The notes under the pieces were generated by a model. That model saw nothing but the letters and a program-made list of their open reading frames with translations. It was not told where the DNA came from and ran no database searches. Made by a program: the position numbers and the translations under genes. Source: Dyella tabacisoli (GTDB taxonomy: Bacteria > Pseudomonadota > Gammaproteobacteria > Xanthomonadales > Rhodanobacteraceae). Taken from it: DNA of 64,000 bases. The DNA is taken from positions 380,689 through 444,688 of the forward strand of contig NZ_KZ857177.1 of NCBI RefSeq assembly GCF_003350925.1. Direction: 5' to 3'. Positions 1 to 8,260 of the stretch are shown one piece after another. Every line of letters starts with the position of its first letter. The stretch's first letter is position 1.

Positions 1-1062
1 CTCGACCGATGCGATCAACGGCTCGCAACTCTTCAGCGTCGTGACTGGCGTGAACAATCTCGGCACATCGGTAGCCAATACGTTCGGCGGCACCAGCGCC
101 TACGACCCGACGACGGGCAAGGTCACGGGTGGCTTTACCTATGCGGGTAATCCCTATACCAGCGTGCAGAACGTATTCAACGCGATCACTGGCGGCGGTA
201 CCACGCCGGGTATCAAGTACTTCCATGCCAATTCGACCGGGCCTGATTCCACGGCGACCGGTACGGATGCCGTAGCTATCGGCATGAGTGCCTCGGCGAC
301 CAATATCGGTGGCGTCGCCCTCGGTGCGAACTCGAAGGACACGGCGGCCAATACCACCAATGGCACGGTGACGCTGGCTACGGCCGGCCCGGTCACGTTG
401 CCGTTCAACAACGCCGGCAATACGGTGGCCGGTTCGGTTTCGGTGGGTTCGGGTGTGGGCGCCAATGCCAACCGGCAAATCTCGAATGTGGCCGATGGCT
501 CGGCGCCGCATGACTCGGTGAATGTCGAGCAGTTGTCGAACGTCGCCAGCCAGACCAATAACGCGATCAACGGCATTGCCAGCGGCAAGGTCGGCCCGTT
601 TGTTTCCGATAATTCGATCACGGCGGTGCAGCCGGTGTCGTCGGGCGCGAATGCTTCGGCCGGCGGCTTCGGTGCTTCGGCCACCGGCAAGGCCTCGACG
701 GTGGTGGGTAATGCGGCGACCGACAACGGTGTCGCCAACTCCACCGTGCTGGGTCAGGGCGCAAGTATCACGGCGGCCACACCCGGTTCAAACGTTGCCT
801 TGGGTCAAGGCTCGGCCGTGACGGCGGCGGCGGTGCCGACGGCCAGCACGGTCATCGGCGGCACGACGTACAACTTTGCCGGTGTCACCCCGGCCGGCGT
901 TGTCAGTGTCGGCGCGGCAGGCAACGAGCGGCAGCTCACTAACGTAGCGGCAGGTCAGCTCTCGGCCGCCTCGACCGATGCGGTCAACGGCTCGCAATTG
1001 TTCGCTACCAATAGCGCCGTCAACAACATCGCCAACGGTGGCGGCATCAAGTATTTCCATAC
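1..1062 (+). repeat. Long direct repeat A, copy 1 (inside adhesin gene)
   Basis: Bases 1-1062 recur at 1792-2853 with a constant offset of 1,791 bp (597 codons), no indels seen and only scattered base changes. A shorter third copy of its beginning (STDAINGSQLF to GIKYFHAN) starts near 3103. The copies encode the same series of head and neck modules. Copy 1 probably continues upstream of the window. Confidence 0.9.
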
Positions 1063-4000
1063 CAACTCGGCGTTGGCTGATTCGAACGCTGTAGGCACGA
1101 ATGCGACCGCGGTGGGTCCCGTCGCCAATGCCTACGGTAATGCGTCGATCGCACAGGGCTTTAATGCGGTGGCGGGTGTCAATGGCACGCCGACGACAGC
1201 TAACGATATCGCCTTGGGCAACGGTGCCCAGGCGACAGGCGGCAATTCGATTGCCCAGGGTAACGGTGCGATCGCCAATGCGGCCGGTGCCATCGCTATC
1301 GGTCAGACGGCGACCGCTACCGGCGGCAAGGCGGTATCGATCGGTGTCGGTAATACGGCCAGCGGCAATGGCGCCGTGGCGATTGGCGATCCGAACTCGG
1401 CAACCGGTGTGGGTGCCGTTGCGATGGGCGCGAACAATACGTCGAACGGCCAAGGTGCGGTGGCCTTGGGCAATACCAATACAGCGACCGGGCAGGGTTC
1501 GGTCGCACTAGGCAATGCATCGACGGCGTCGGCGGCGGGCTCGCTGGCTTTCGGCGACACCGCGAATGCGGTGGCCGCCAATGGCGTGGCGTTAGGCTCG
1601 GGCGCGAAGGCGGCCAATGCCAATGACGTCGCGCTGGGTTCGAGTTCAGTCACCGCCGCACCGCATGCCGGCACTTTCGCCGAATACGGTGGCACCGCAG
1701 CGGCGACAGCACCGACCTCGGTGGTGTCGATTGGCGCGGCAGGTGCGGAGCGTCAGTTGCAGAATGTCGCGGCGGGTGTGCTCTCGGCGGCCTCGACCGA
1801 TGCGATCAACGGCTCGCAACTCTTCAGTGTCGTGACCGGGGTGAACAATCTCGGCACATCGGTAGCCAATACCTTCGGCGGCACCAGCGCCTACGACCCG
1901 ACGACGGGCAAGGTCACGGGTGGCTTTACCTATGCGGGCAACCCCTATACCAGTGTGCAGAACGTATTCAATGCGATCACTGGCGGCAGTACCACGCCGG
2001 GCATCAAGTACTTCCATGCCAATTCGACCGGGCCTGATTCCACCGCGACCGGCACGGATGCCGTAGCTATCGGCATGAGCGCCTCGGCGACCAATATCGG
2101 TGGCGTCGCCCTCGGTGCGAACTCGCAGGACACGGCGGCCAATACCACCAATGGCACCGTGACGCTAGCTACCACCGGCCCGGTAACACTGCCGTTCAAC
2201 AACGCCGGCAATACGGTGGCCGGTTCGGTTTCGGTGGGTTCGGGTGCGGGAGCGAATGCCTATCGGCAGATTTCGAATGTGGCCGATGGCTCGGCGCCGC
2301 ACGATGCGGTGAACGTCGAGCAGTTGTCGAACGTCGCCAGCCAGACCAATAACGCGATCAACGGTATCACCAGCGGCAAGGTCGGCCCGTTTGTTTCCGA
2401 TAATTCGATCACGGCGGTGCAGCCGGTATCGTCGGGCGCGAATGCTTCGGCCGGTGGCTTCGGTGCTTCGGCCACTGGCAATGCCTCGACGGTGGTGGGT
2501 AATGCGGCGACCGACAACGGTGTCGCCAACTCCACCGTGCTGGGTCAGGGCGCAAGTATCACGGCGGCCACACCCGGTTCGAATGTTGCCTTGGGTCAAG
2601 GCTCGGCCGTGACGGCGGCGGCGGTGCCGACGGCCAGCACGGTCATCGGCGGCACGACGTACAACTTTGCCGGTGTCACCCCGGCCGGCGTTGTCAGCGT
2701 CGGCACGGCAGGCAACGAGCGGCAGCTCACTAACGTAGCGGCAGGCCAACTCTCGGCCGCCTCGACCGATGCGGTCAACGGCTCGCAATTGTTCGCTACC
2801 AATAGCGCCGTCAACAACATCGCCAACGGCGGCGGCATCAAGTATTTCCACGCCAATTCCAAGCTGCCCGATTCGCAGGCGCTGGGTGTGGATTCGGTCG
2901 CTATCGGTCCCAATGCCAAGGCCGCCAATGCCAGCGATGTCGCGCTGGGTTCGGGCTCGATAACGGCGGCGCCGCATGCGGGCACGTTCGCCGAATACGG
3001 CGGTACGGCAGCAGCGACGACGCCGGCCTCGGTGGTGTCGATCGGTGCGGCAGGCAGCGAGCGTCAGTTGCAGAATGTCGCGGCCGGTGTGCTCTCGGCG
3101 GCCTCGACCGATGCGATCAATGGTTCGCAACTTTTCAGTGTCGTCACCGGCGTGAACAATCTCGGCACGTCAGTAGCCAATACCTTCGGCGGTACTAGCT
3201 CTTACGATCCAACCACCGGCAAGGTCACCGGCGGCATCAGCTACGGCGGCAACACGTATAACAGCGTGCAGAACGTGGTCAACGCGCTGACCGGCGGTGG
3301 CACGACACCCGGTATCAAGTACTTCCATGCCAACTCGACCCTGGGCGATTCGAACCCGGCCGGTGCCAACGCCATCGGCATCGGACCGGTAGCCAATGCT
3401 TACGGTGACGGTTCGATCGCACAGGGCTTCAATGCCGTGGCTGGCGTGTCAGGCTCATCGGCTACGGTCGTCAACGATGTCGCTATCGGTAATGCAGCCC
3501 AGGCTATCGGCGGTTCTTCCATTGCCATCGGCGACACCGCCCTTGCCAATGCGGCCGGTGCGATCGCCATCGGGCAAACGGCGACGGCCACCGGCGGCCA
3601 GGCTGTGTCGATCGGTGTCGGCAATACCGCCAGCGGCAATGGCGCGGTGGCGATTGGCGACCCGAACTCGGCGACCGGTACCGGCGCCATCGCGATGGGT
3701 GCCAACAACACATCGAACGGCCAGGGCGCGGTAGCGCTAGGCAATGCCAACACTGCTACCGGTCAGGGCTCGGTGGCGCTGGGCAATGCCTCGACGGCCG
3801 CGGGGGCAGGTTCGCTTGCCTTGGGCGACACGGCCAATGCGGCGGCTGCTACAGGTGTGGCTTTGGGCTCCGGCGCGAGCGCCAACTTTGCCAATGACGT
3901 TGCTCTGGGCGCGGGTTCGATCACTGCGGCAGCGGTAGGCACGGCGAGTGCCAGCATCAACGGCACGACGTACAACTTTGCCGGTACCGCACCGACCTCG

Positions 4001-5332
4001 ACGGTCAGCGTGGGCAGCGCGGGCAATGAGCGCACGATCACCAACGTGGCGGCAGGGCGCTTGAGCGCGACCAGTACCGATGCCACGAACGGTAGCCAGT
4101 TGTTTGCGACCAATAATGCGGTAACCAGCCTGGGTAACACGGTCAACAACATCAACAACGGCGGCGGCATCAAGTACTTCCACGCCAATTCGACGCTGGC
4201 CGATTCGTCGGCGACGGGTACCAATAGCGTAGCGGTGGGGCCGCAAGCCGTTTCGGGCGGAGCCAGTAGTGTGGCTATCGGTAATGCCGCCGCTGCGGCT
4301 AACGGCAACTCAGTGGCATTGGGCGCCAATTCGACCACCTCGGTGGGTGCGCAAAGTGGCTACAACGGTGCCTTCAAGGCTCCCGGCAGCAGCAATTCGG
4401 TGGGCGAGGTTTCGGTGGGTTCGGCCGGCAGTGCCCGCAAGATCACCAATGTGGCGGATGGTTCGGCACCGGCCGATGCGGTCAATGTGAGCCAGTTGCA
4501 GGCCGGTGTGACCAACGCGGTCACGCAGGCGAATAGTTATACCGATCAGCAAGTGAATAACTTAATCATCACGGCCGGCCCGACCGAGTTCAAGTCCAAC
4601 AGCAAGGGCGCGCGCAGTGCCGGGCCGAATGCGGCAGGCCCCGACTCGGCGGCCGGCGGCGCTGGTGCGTTTGCCTCGGGCAGCAACAGTACGGCGGTGG
4701 GTAACAACTCGACGGCAAGCGCGGATAATTCGGTTGCGATCGGGCAGGCCTCGGTAGCTGATCGCGCCAACACCGTATCGGTCGGTACGGTCGGTGGCGA
4801 GCGGCAGATCGCGAACGTTGCCGCCGGCACGCAAGGTACCGATGCCGTGAATGTCACTCAGTTGAAGGCCGCGCAGGCGGGCAGTGTGCAGTACGACACC
4901 AATGCCGACGGTAGCGTCAACAACAGCAGCATAACGCTGGGCAATGGCGGTGGCCCGACCACTATCCACAACGTGGCGCCCGGCACGGCCACCACCGATG
5001 CGGTCAACGTGGGGCAGCTCAACGCGGTGAAGGACTGGTCCAAGAGCTATACCGATCAGCGCTTCAACAGCATCAATCAAAATCTGAACAAGATCGGCAA
5101 TCGCGCTAACGCCGGCGTGGCTTCGGCGATGGCGATGTCGGGTCTGCCGCAGGCTTATCAGCCGAACCAGAGTTCGGCCGCCGTAGCGTTGGGCAGTTTC
5201 CATGGCGAGACCGGTATCGCTATCGGTGTATCGACGATTTCTGAAAGTGGCCGCTGGGTCTACAAGCTCAACGCGACGTCGAACACTCGCGGCGACGCCG
5301 GTGTCTCCGTTGGCGCGGCGATGGTCTGGTAA
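1..5332 (+). CDS. Trimeric autotransporter adhesin (YadA/Hia family), 5' truncated by window edge
   Basis: The reading frame is open from base 2 with no start signal, so the gene begins upstream; about 1,776 residues are visible. The protein is built of YadA-head heptad-like repeats (variants of AIAxGxxAxAxG and VALGxxSxA) alternating with neck/stalk motifs (DAVNxxQL, STDAxNGSQLF, GGGIKYFHxNS). The last ~80 residues form the YadA anchor: a short helix, then strands ending in a terminal Trp (AAMVW), as expected for a trimeric 12-stranded outer-membrane barrel. It should act as a surface adhesin in attachment or biofilm. The next gene encodes a TpgA-like partner. The passenger contains kilobase-scale duplications (listed separately), typical of these genes and also a risk for assembly errors. 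Confidence 0.95.
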   Translation, partial: STDAINGSQLFSVVTGVNNLGTSVANTFGGTSAYDPTTGKVTGGFTYAGNPYTSVQNVFNAITGGGTTPGIKYFHANSTGPDSTATGTDAVAIGMSASATNIGGVALGANSKDTAANTTNGTVTLATAGPVTLPFNNAGNTVAGSVSVGSGVGANANRQISNVADGSAPHDSVNVEQLSNVASQTNNAINGIASGKVGPFVSDNSITAVQPVSSGANASAGGFGASATGKASTVVGNAATDNGVANSTVLGQGASITAATPGSNVALGQGSAVTAAAVPTASTVIGGTTYNFAGVTPAGVVSVGAAGNERQLTNVAAGQLSAASTDAVNGSQLFATNSAVNNIANGGGIKYFHTNSALADSNAVGTNATAVGPVANAYGNASIAQGFNAVAGVNGTPTTANDIALGNGAQATGGNSIAQGNGAIANAAGAIAIGQTATATGGKAVSIGVGNTASGNGAVAIGDPNSATGVGAVAMGANNTSNGQGAVALGNTNTATGQGSVALGNASTASAAGSLAFGDTANAVAANGVALGSGAKAANANDVALGSSSVTAAPHAGTFAEYGGTAAATAPTSVVSIGAAGAERQLQNVAAGVLSAASTDAINGSQLFSVVTGVNNLGTSVANTFGGTSAYDPTTGKVTGGFTYAGNPYTSVQNVFNAITGGSTTPGIKYFHANSTGPDSTATGTDAVAIGMSASATNIGGVALGANSQDTAANTTNGTVTLATTGPVTLPFNNAGNTVAGSVSVGSGAGANAYRQISNVADGSAPHDAVNVEQLSNVASQTNNAINGITSGKVGPFVSDNSITAVQPVSSGANASAGGFGASATGNASTVVGNAATDNGVANSTVLGQGASITAATPGSNVALGQGSAVTAAAVPTASTVIGGTTYNFAGVTPAGVVSVGTAGNERQLTNVAAGQLSAASTDAVNGSQLFATNSAVNNIANGGGIKYFHANSKLPDSQALGVDSVAIGPNAKAANASDVALGSGSITAAPHAGTFAEYGGTAAATTPASVVSIGAAGSERQLQNVAAGVLSAASTDAINGSQLFSVVTGVNNLGTSVANTFGGTSSYDPTTGKVTGGISYGGNTYNSVQNVVNALTGGGTTPGIKYFHANSTLGDSNPAGANAIGIGPVANAYGDGSIAQGFNAVAGVSGSSATVVNDVAIGNAAQAIGGSSIAIGDTALANAAGAIAIGQTATATGGQAVSIGVGNTASGNGAVAIGDPNSATGTGAIAMGANNTSNGQGAVALGNANTATGQGSVALGNASTAAGAGSLALGDTANAAAATGVALGSGASANFANDVALGAGSITAAAVGTASASINGTTYNFAGTAPTSTVSVGSAGNERTITNVAAGRLSATSTDATNGSQLFATNNAVTSLGNTVNNINNGGGIKYFHANSTLADSSATGTNSVAVGPQAVSGGASSVAIGNAAAAANGNSVALGANSTTSVGAQSGYNGAFKAPGSSNSVGEVSVGSAGSARKITNVADGSAPADAVNVSQLQAGVTNAVTQANSYTDQQVNNLIITAGPTEFKSNSKGARSAGPNAAGPDSAAGGAGAFASGSNSTAVGNNSTASADNSVAIGQASVADRANTVSVGTVGGERQIANVAAGTQGTDAVNVTQLKAAQAGSVQYDTNADGSVNNSSITLGNGGGPTTIHNVAPGTATTDAVNVGQLNAVKDWSKSYTDQRFNSINQNLNKIGNRANAGVASAMAMSGLPQAYQPNQSSAAVALGSFHGETGIAIGVSTISESGRWVYKLNATSNTRGDAGVSVGAAMVW
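1100..1650 (+). repeat. Long direct repeat B, copy 1 (inside adhesin gene)
   Basis: A block coding for repeated AIAxGxxAxA/VALGNxxTA head motifs. It recurs at about 3368-3920, offset 2,268 bp, shifting to 2,271 bp through a 3-bp indel. The overall layout of the gene is therefore A-B-A'-(short A)-B'. Confidence 0.8.
1792..2853 (+). repeat. Long direct repeat A, copy 2 (inside adhesin gene)
   Basis: Second copy of the 1,062-bp block, in register with copy 1. Similarity stops near 2853, where copy 1 goes on into repeat B and copy 2 enters a shorter linker. Confidence 0.9.
3368..3920 (+). repeat. Long direct repeat B, copy 2 (inside adhesin gene)
   Basis: Second, more diverged copy of block B. 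Boundaries are approximate because they were found by eye. Confidence 0.75.
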
Positions 5333-5351
5333 CGCCGCCGCTGCTCGGTAT

Positions 5352-5373
5352 CCCGACCACGTATGTGGTCGGG
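5352..5373 (+). terminator. Hairpin after the adhesin gene
   Basis: A perfect 9-bp stem, CCCGACCAC / GTGGTCGGG, with a GTAT loop starts 20 bp after the adhesin stop codon. No U-run follows, so it may be an mRNA 3'-end or partial attenuator rather than a strong intrinsic terminator. It would allow some read-through into the downstream lipoprotein gene. Confidence 0.5.
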
Positions 5374-5413
5374 TGCGGCGACGATTCACAACCTACCCAT
5401 GGGGGCTCTGGTC

Positions 5414-6229
5414 ATGAATGTAGAAACGAAGAAATGGATGCTGGCGCTGACCTTGGGAGCGACGGTTGCGGCGCTCACCGGTTGCGGCACTGTCAGCAAG
5501 CAGGTGGCGAGCGATGGCAGCAAGGCGGAAACGATCGTTTTTCCAGACGCTAAAGAGGCCAGGCCCAAGGGTGGAATCTTTCCTAGTCTGGACAACCTGC
5601 GCAAGATCGAGTCGGGCGTGACCAAGGCACAGGTGCAAAACCTGCTCGGCCCGCCACATTTCCATGAAGGCATCTGGGATGTGCGCGAATGGGACTATTT
5701 GTTCAACTTCCGCAAAGACGGTCAGGTGCTGGTGTGCCAATACAAAGTGCTGTTCGACAAAGACAAAGTGGCGCGCAGTTTTTACTGGTCGCCGGAATCG
5801 TGCGCCGACTTGCTCAAGCACAAACATGCTGAGCCGATGAAGCCCAAGGAGCTCAAAGAGCCGCTGCGGCTGTCCGCCGATGCGCTGTTCGATTTCGACC
5901 GCGCGGATCTGAAACCGCAGGGGCGCGAACGCTTGGCCGGGCTGTTGGATCAACTGCGTACGGCCAGTGAGGTGCAAAACATTCGCGTGGTGGGCTATAC
6001 CGATCGCATCGGCAGCGATAGCTACAACATGAAATTGTCGGAGCATCGCGCCGAGACGGTTCGCGATTACCTGACCAGCAACGGTATGGCGAGTGCGGCG
6101 ATCCAGGTCGAAGGCCGCGGCAAGGCCGATCCGGTGGTCGATTGCAAAAACAATATGCATCGCGCGGAGTTGATTGCCTGCCTGGCGCCCAATCGCCGGG
6201 TCGAACTGACAGGAGTTGCCAAGCCATAA
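5414..6229 (+). CDS. tpgA: TpgA-like lipoprotein: BamE/SmpA domain plus OmpA peptidoglycan-binding domain
   Basis: The 271-residue product starts with a signal peptide ending in a lipobox (LTGC, Cys24), so it should be an outer-membrane-anchored lipoprotein. Residues ~55-125 resemble the BamE/SmpA/OmlA fold (GVTKAQVQNLLGPP start). Residues ~152-265 are an OmpA C-terminal domain with the peptidoglycan-contact motif GYTD (191-197) and LSEHRA (208-213). This domain pair directly behind a trimeric autotransporter is the arrangement known for AtaA-TpgA in Acinetobacter, where TpgA aids surface display of the adhesin. The ATG at 5414 is preferred because GGGGG lies 8 bp upstream and it gives a clean signal peptide; ATG 5399 is an alternative. 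Confidence 0.85.
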   Translation: MNVETKKWMLALTLGATVAALTGCGTVSKQVASDGSKAETIVFPDAKEARPKGGIFPSLDNLRKIESGVTKAQVQNLLGPPHFHEGIWDVREWDYLFNFRKDGQVLVCQYKVLFDKDKVARSFYWSPESCADLLKHKHAEPMKPKELKEPLRLSADALFDFDRADLKPQGRERLAGLLDQLRTASEVQNIRVVGYTDRIGSDSYNMKLSEHRAETVRDYLTSNGMASAAIQVEGRGKADPVVDCKNNMHRAELIACLAPNRRVELTGVAKP

Positions 6230-6231
6230 GA

Positions 6232-6350
6232 CAAAGTCGGCCCTGATCGGCACCGTGGGAGACACATGTCCACGTCCCGGTGTCGCATAACGCGGGCTAA
6301 CCGCCCCCCTGGTGCCCAAGTAACCCACGGTGTCGATCAGGGCCGACTTG
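6232..6350. repeat. 118-bp palindromic element, copy 1, likely terminator of tpgA
   Basis: Arms 6234-6259 and 6324-6349 are inverted repeats matching at 25 of 26 positions (AAGTCGGCCCTGATCGG... against its complement). The loop holds about 64 bp with smaller hairpins. On the plus strand the right arm is followed by TTGTTTTG, so the RNA hairpin could end tpgA transcription. A diverged copy lies at 6502-6613. Confidence 0.75.
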
Positions 6351-6501
6351 TTTTGAAGTCAAACTTGAAAAATCGAAGCGGAATGTGCGGACAGGCGAAA
6401 GATGATGTCGCCGAAAGCGGTAGCAAGTCGATACAGTGATGGCGCTGTGTGTTGGCGCTTCTTGGTAAGAGCCCAGACTCTTAAGAACCCAGACTCTTGG
6501 G

Positions 6502-6613
6502 AAGTCGGCTTTGATCGGCACCGTGAGAGGACACACATTCTGTTGTGCCGTTTTACGTGGGTCCCCCACCCTCCGGAGCCCAGGTAACTCACGGTGTCGA
6601 CCAGAGCTGATTT
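6502..6613. repeat. 118-bp-type palindromic element, copy 2
   Basis: Arms 6502-6527 and 6588-6613 pair at 21 of 26 positions, most differences being transitions that keep G-U pairing. The inner sequence shares CACCGTGxGAG, ACACA, GCCCAxGTAAC and CACGGTGTCGA with copy 1. The pair sits between two convergent genes. Between the copies (6351-6501) there is no gene; 6468-6499 holds two 12-13-bp CCCAGACTCTT direct repeats. Confidence 0.7.
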
Positions 6614-6654
6614 TTACCGAGTGGTTGACAGCCACAGTAACTGACGAAGTGCGC

Positions 6655-8205
6655 TCATGCCGAAAGCAGGGCGTGGGTATGCAGCCACTGCAGGGCCTTG
6701 CGGGTGTGCTCATCGGCCGTGCGGATCAGTTCGTCCGGGTCGACGATACGCTGCCCCTCGCGCAGAAAATTCAGCTCATTTTGCTTGGCACTGAGATGGA
6801 TCGCCGCACTCAGTTCGTTGATGTCGCGCTGACCGTCGAGCAGGGGCAGCAGTGTCTGCTCGACTACGCCTAGTTGCGCGATGGTTTCATGCCAGAGGTT
6901 GAACAGCGAGATCGGCGGGCGTTCGCTACCTTGAAATAAACCCAGGCGGCGCAGCGGTTCCGGCACCAGCGGGTGTTCGGAGGTTTGCTTCGGGACACTG
7001 ACCCGGTCGAGTCGAAAGCGTATTGCGCTGGCGATAATCAGCCGCTGGATGAAGTTCAGCACTTCATGTTCGTTGGCGCCGACCTCGCTGACCAGAACAC
7101 TCACAGGCATCGTCGATGGCCACGCGGCAGTCAGTGACCGCATGATTTTCTGCACAATTTCGGTGGGTGCGTCGATCGTTACGCCATGCTCCGAGTGCCA
7201 GCTCTCGTGCGGGTTTTCGGGAGAGCTGAAGCGACCGCCGATATGGAAGTTGCGAATGCGCTCGTTATCGATGCGGTAACGAATATCAGCAGCCCGCGCG
7301 GTATGTACGAGCAGGGTCTGGCGAAAGGTGCGATTAGTGAGAAAGTCCAGCAATTGTTCCAGCGTCTGCTGACTGTTGTCGCATTCGCGCAGCAGCGGCT
7401 GGGCGGCACTGGGATGGTAGTTGGATGCAAACATCGAGGCGATATCCGCTTCCGCCAGATAGCTCAGGCCATGGCGGCCTGCGGCAGCGACAAAGTCGCG
7501 GAAGTAGCAAGGTGCATTGCACAGCTCCAGAAACTCATGCACCAGATAGTTGGGATGACCGTGACGGATGATCTCGATATTTTCGTCCATGACTTTCTTC
7601 AACACGCTGCCCTCGCGTGCCATGTCGTGCAAGAAGTCGATCATGCCGCGCGCGTAGGCCAGTTTTTCCGCCGGGTTGTCGCGCGTGCCGCCGCGCAACA
7701 ACATGGCATCGCGCACGATCTCCTTCGCCTTCCAGCCCGGATAAACGTTGTAGCTGATATAGGCCAGCCCTTCAGGGCTCAGGCATGCTTGCGATACGCG
7801 AAGAATGGCTTCACGCACCTCCTCGGGCACCCAGCTATAGACCCCATGGCAAATGATGTAGTCGAACTGGCCGAAGTTTTTGTCGAGATCGTTGATGCTG
7901 CTATGGATCAAGTGAATATTGTCCAGACCCATAGCCTGGATAGCTCGTTGACCCGCCTTGATCTGCACCTGTGACAGATCGACGCCAACCACCTTGGCGC
8001 CAGGATGGCGAATCGCAAACGGAATGATATTGCCGCCGGCGGCGCAACCCAGCTCAAGCACTCGCGCATGTTCGAGCGGTGGCGCATCGAGCCCGAAAAG
8101 ATGGGCCGTGGCACGTAGATGCTCGGGCGTGCTCTGCGGAAAAGCCGACGAGGTATAAGGCAGATCGTCATAGGCTTTGCTGATTTGTTCGACCATGGTC
8201 ACCAT
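6655..8205 (-). CDS. SAM-dependent methyltransferase with PKMT-type regulatory domain
   Basis: The 516-residue protein has a class I methyltransferase domain: motif I VLELGCAAGG near residues 49-58, acidic VVGVDLS after strand 2, and YIICHGVYSWVP. A central region then matches the methyltransferase regulatory domain (PF10119 type), and the C-terminal part carries winged-helix-like segments. The architecture is that of rickettsial protein-lysine methyltransferases PKMT1/2, which modify outer-membrane proteins. The target here is unknown; the nearby adhesin and pilus are candidates only by proximity. AGGAG lies 8 bp before the ATG at 8205. It follows tadG by 55 bp on the same strand and may be read with the pilus operon. 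Confidence 0.8.
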   Translation of the reverse strand: MVTMVEQISKAYDDLPYTSSAFPQSTPEHLRATAHLFGLDAPPLEHARVLELGCAAGGNIIPFAIRHPGAKVVGVDLSQVQIKAGQRAIQAMGLDNIHLIHSSINDLDKNFGQFDYIICHGVYSWVPEEVREAILRVSQACLSPEGLAYISYNVYPGWKAKEIVRDAMLLRGGTRDNPAEKLAYARGMIDFLHDMAREGSVLKKVMDENIEIIRHGHPNYLVHEFLELCNAPCYFRDFVAAAGRHGLSYLAEADIASMFASNYHPSAAQPLLRECDNSQQTLEQLLDFLTNRTFRQTLLVHTARAADIRYRIDNERIRNFHIGGRFSSPENPHESWHSEHGVTIDAPTEIVQKIMRSLTAAWPSTMPVSVLVSEVGANEHEVLNFIQRLIIASAIRFRLDRVSVPKQTSEHPLVPEPLRRLGLFQGSERPPISLFNLWHETIAQLGVVEQTLLPLLDGQRDINELSAAIHLSAKQNELNFLREGQRIVDPDELIRTADEHTRKALQWLHTHALLSA

Positions 8206-8260
8206 TTAAAACACTCCTGGTGTAGGTTGTCAGCGACAGTCGATTATCTTGGCGGGCACG

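Noticed and set aside
154-4857. Many long minus-strand open frames opposite the adhesin gene
   Set aside because: They arise from repetitive high-GC third-position bias, have no ribosome sites and repeat with the blocks of the sense gene.
6492-6515. Similarity of CAGACTCTTGGGAAGTCGGCT to a stretch near 25860
   Set aside because: Only about 20 bp match with gaps, no extended similarity and no inverted arm at the second site; likely chance.
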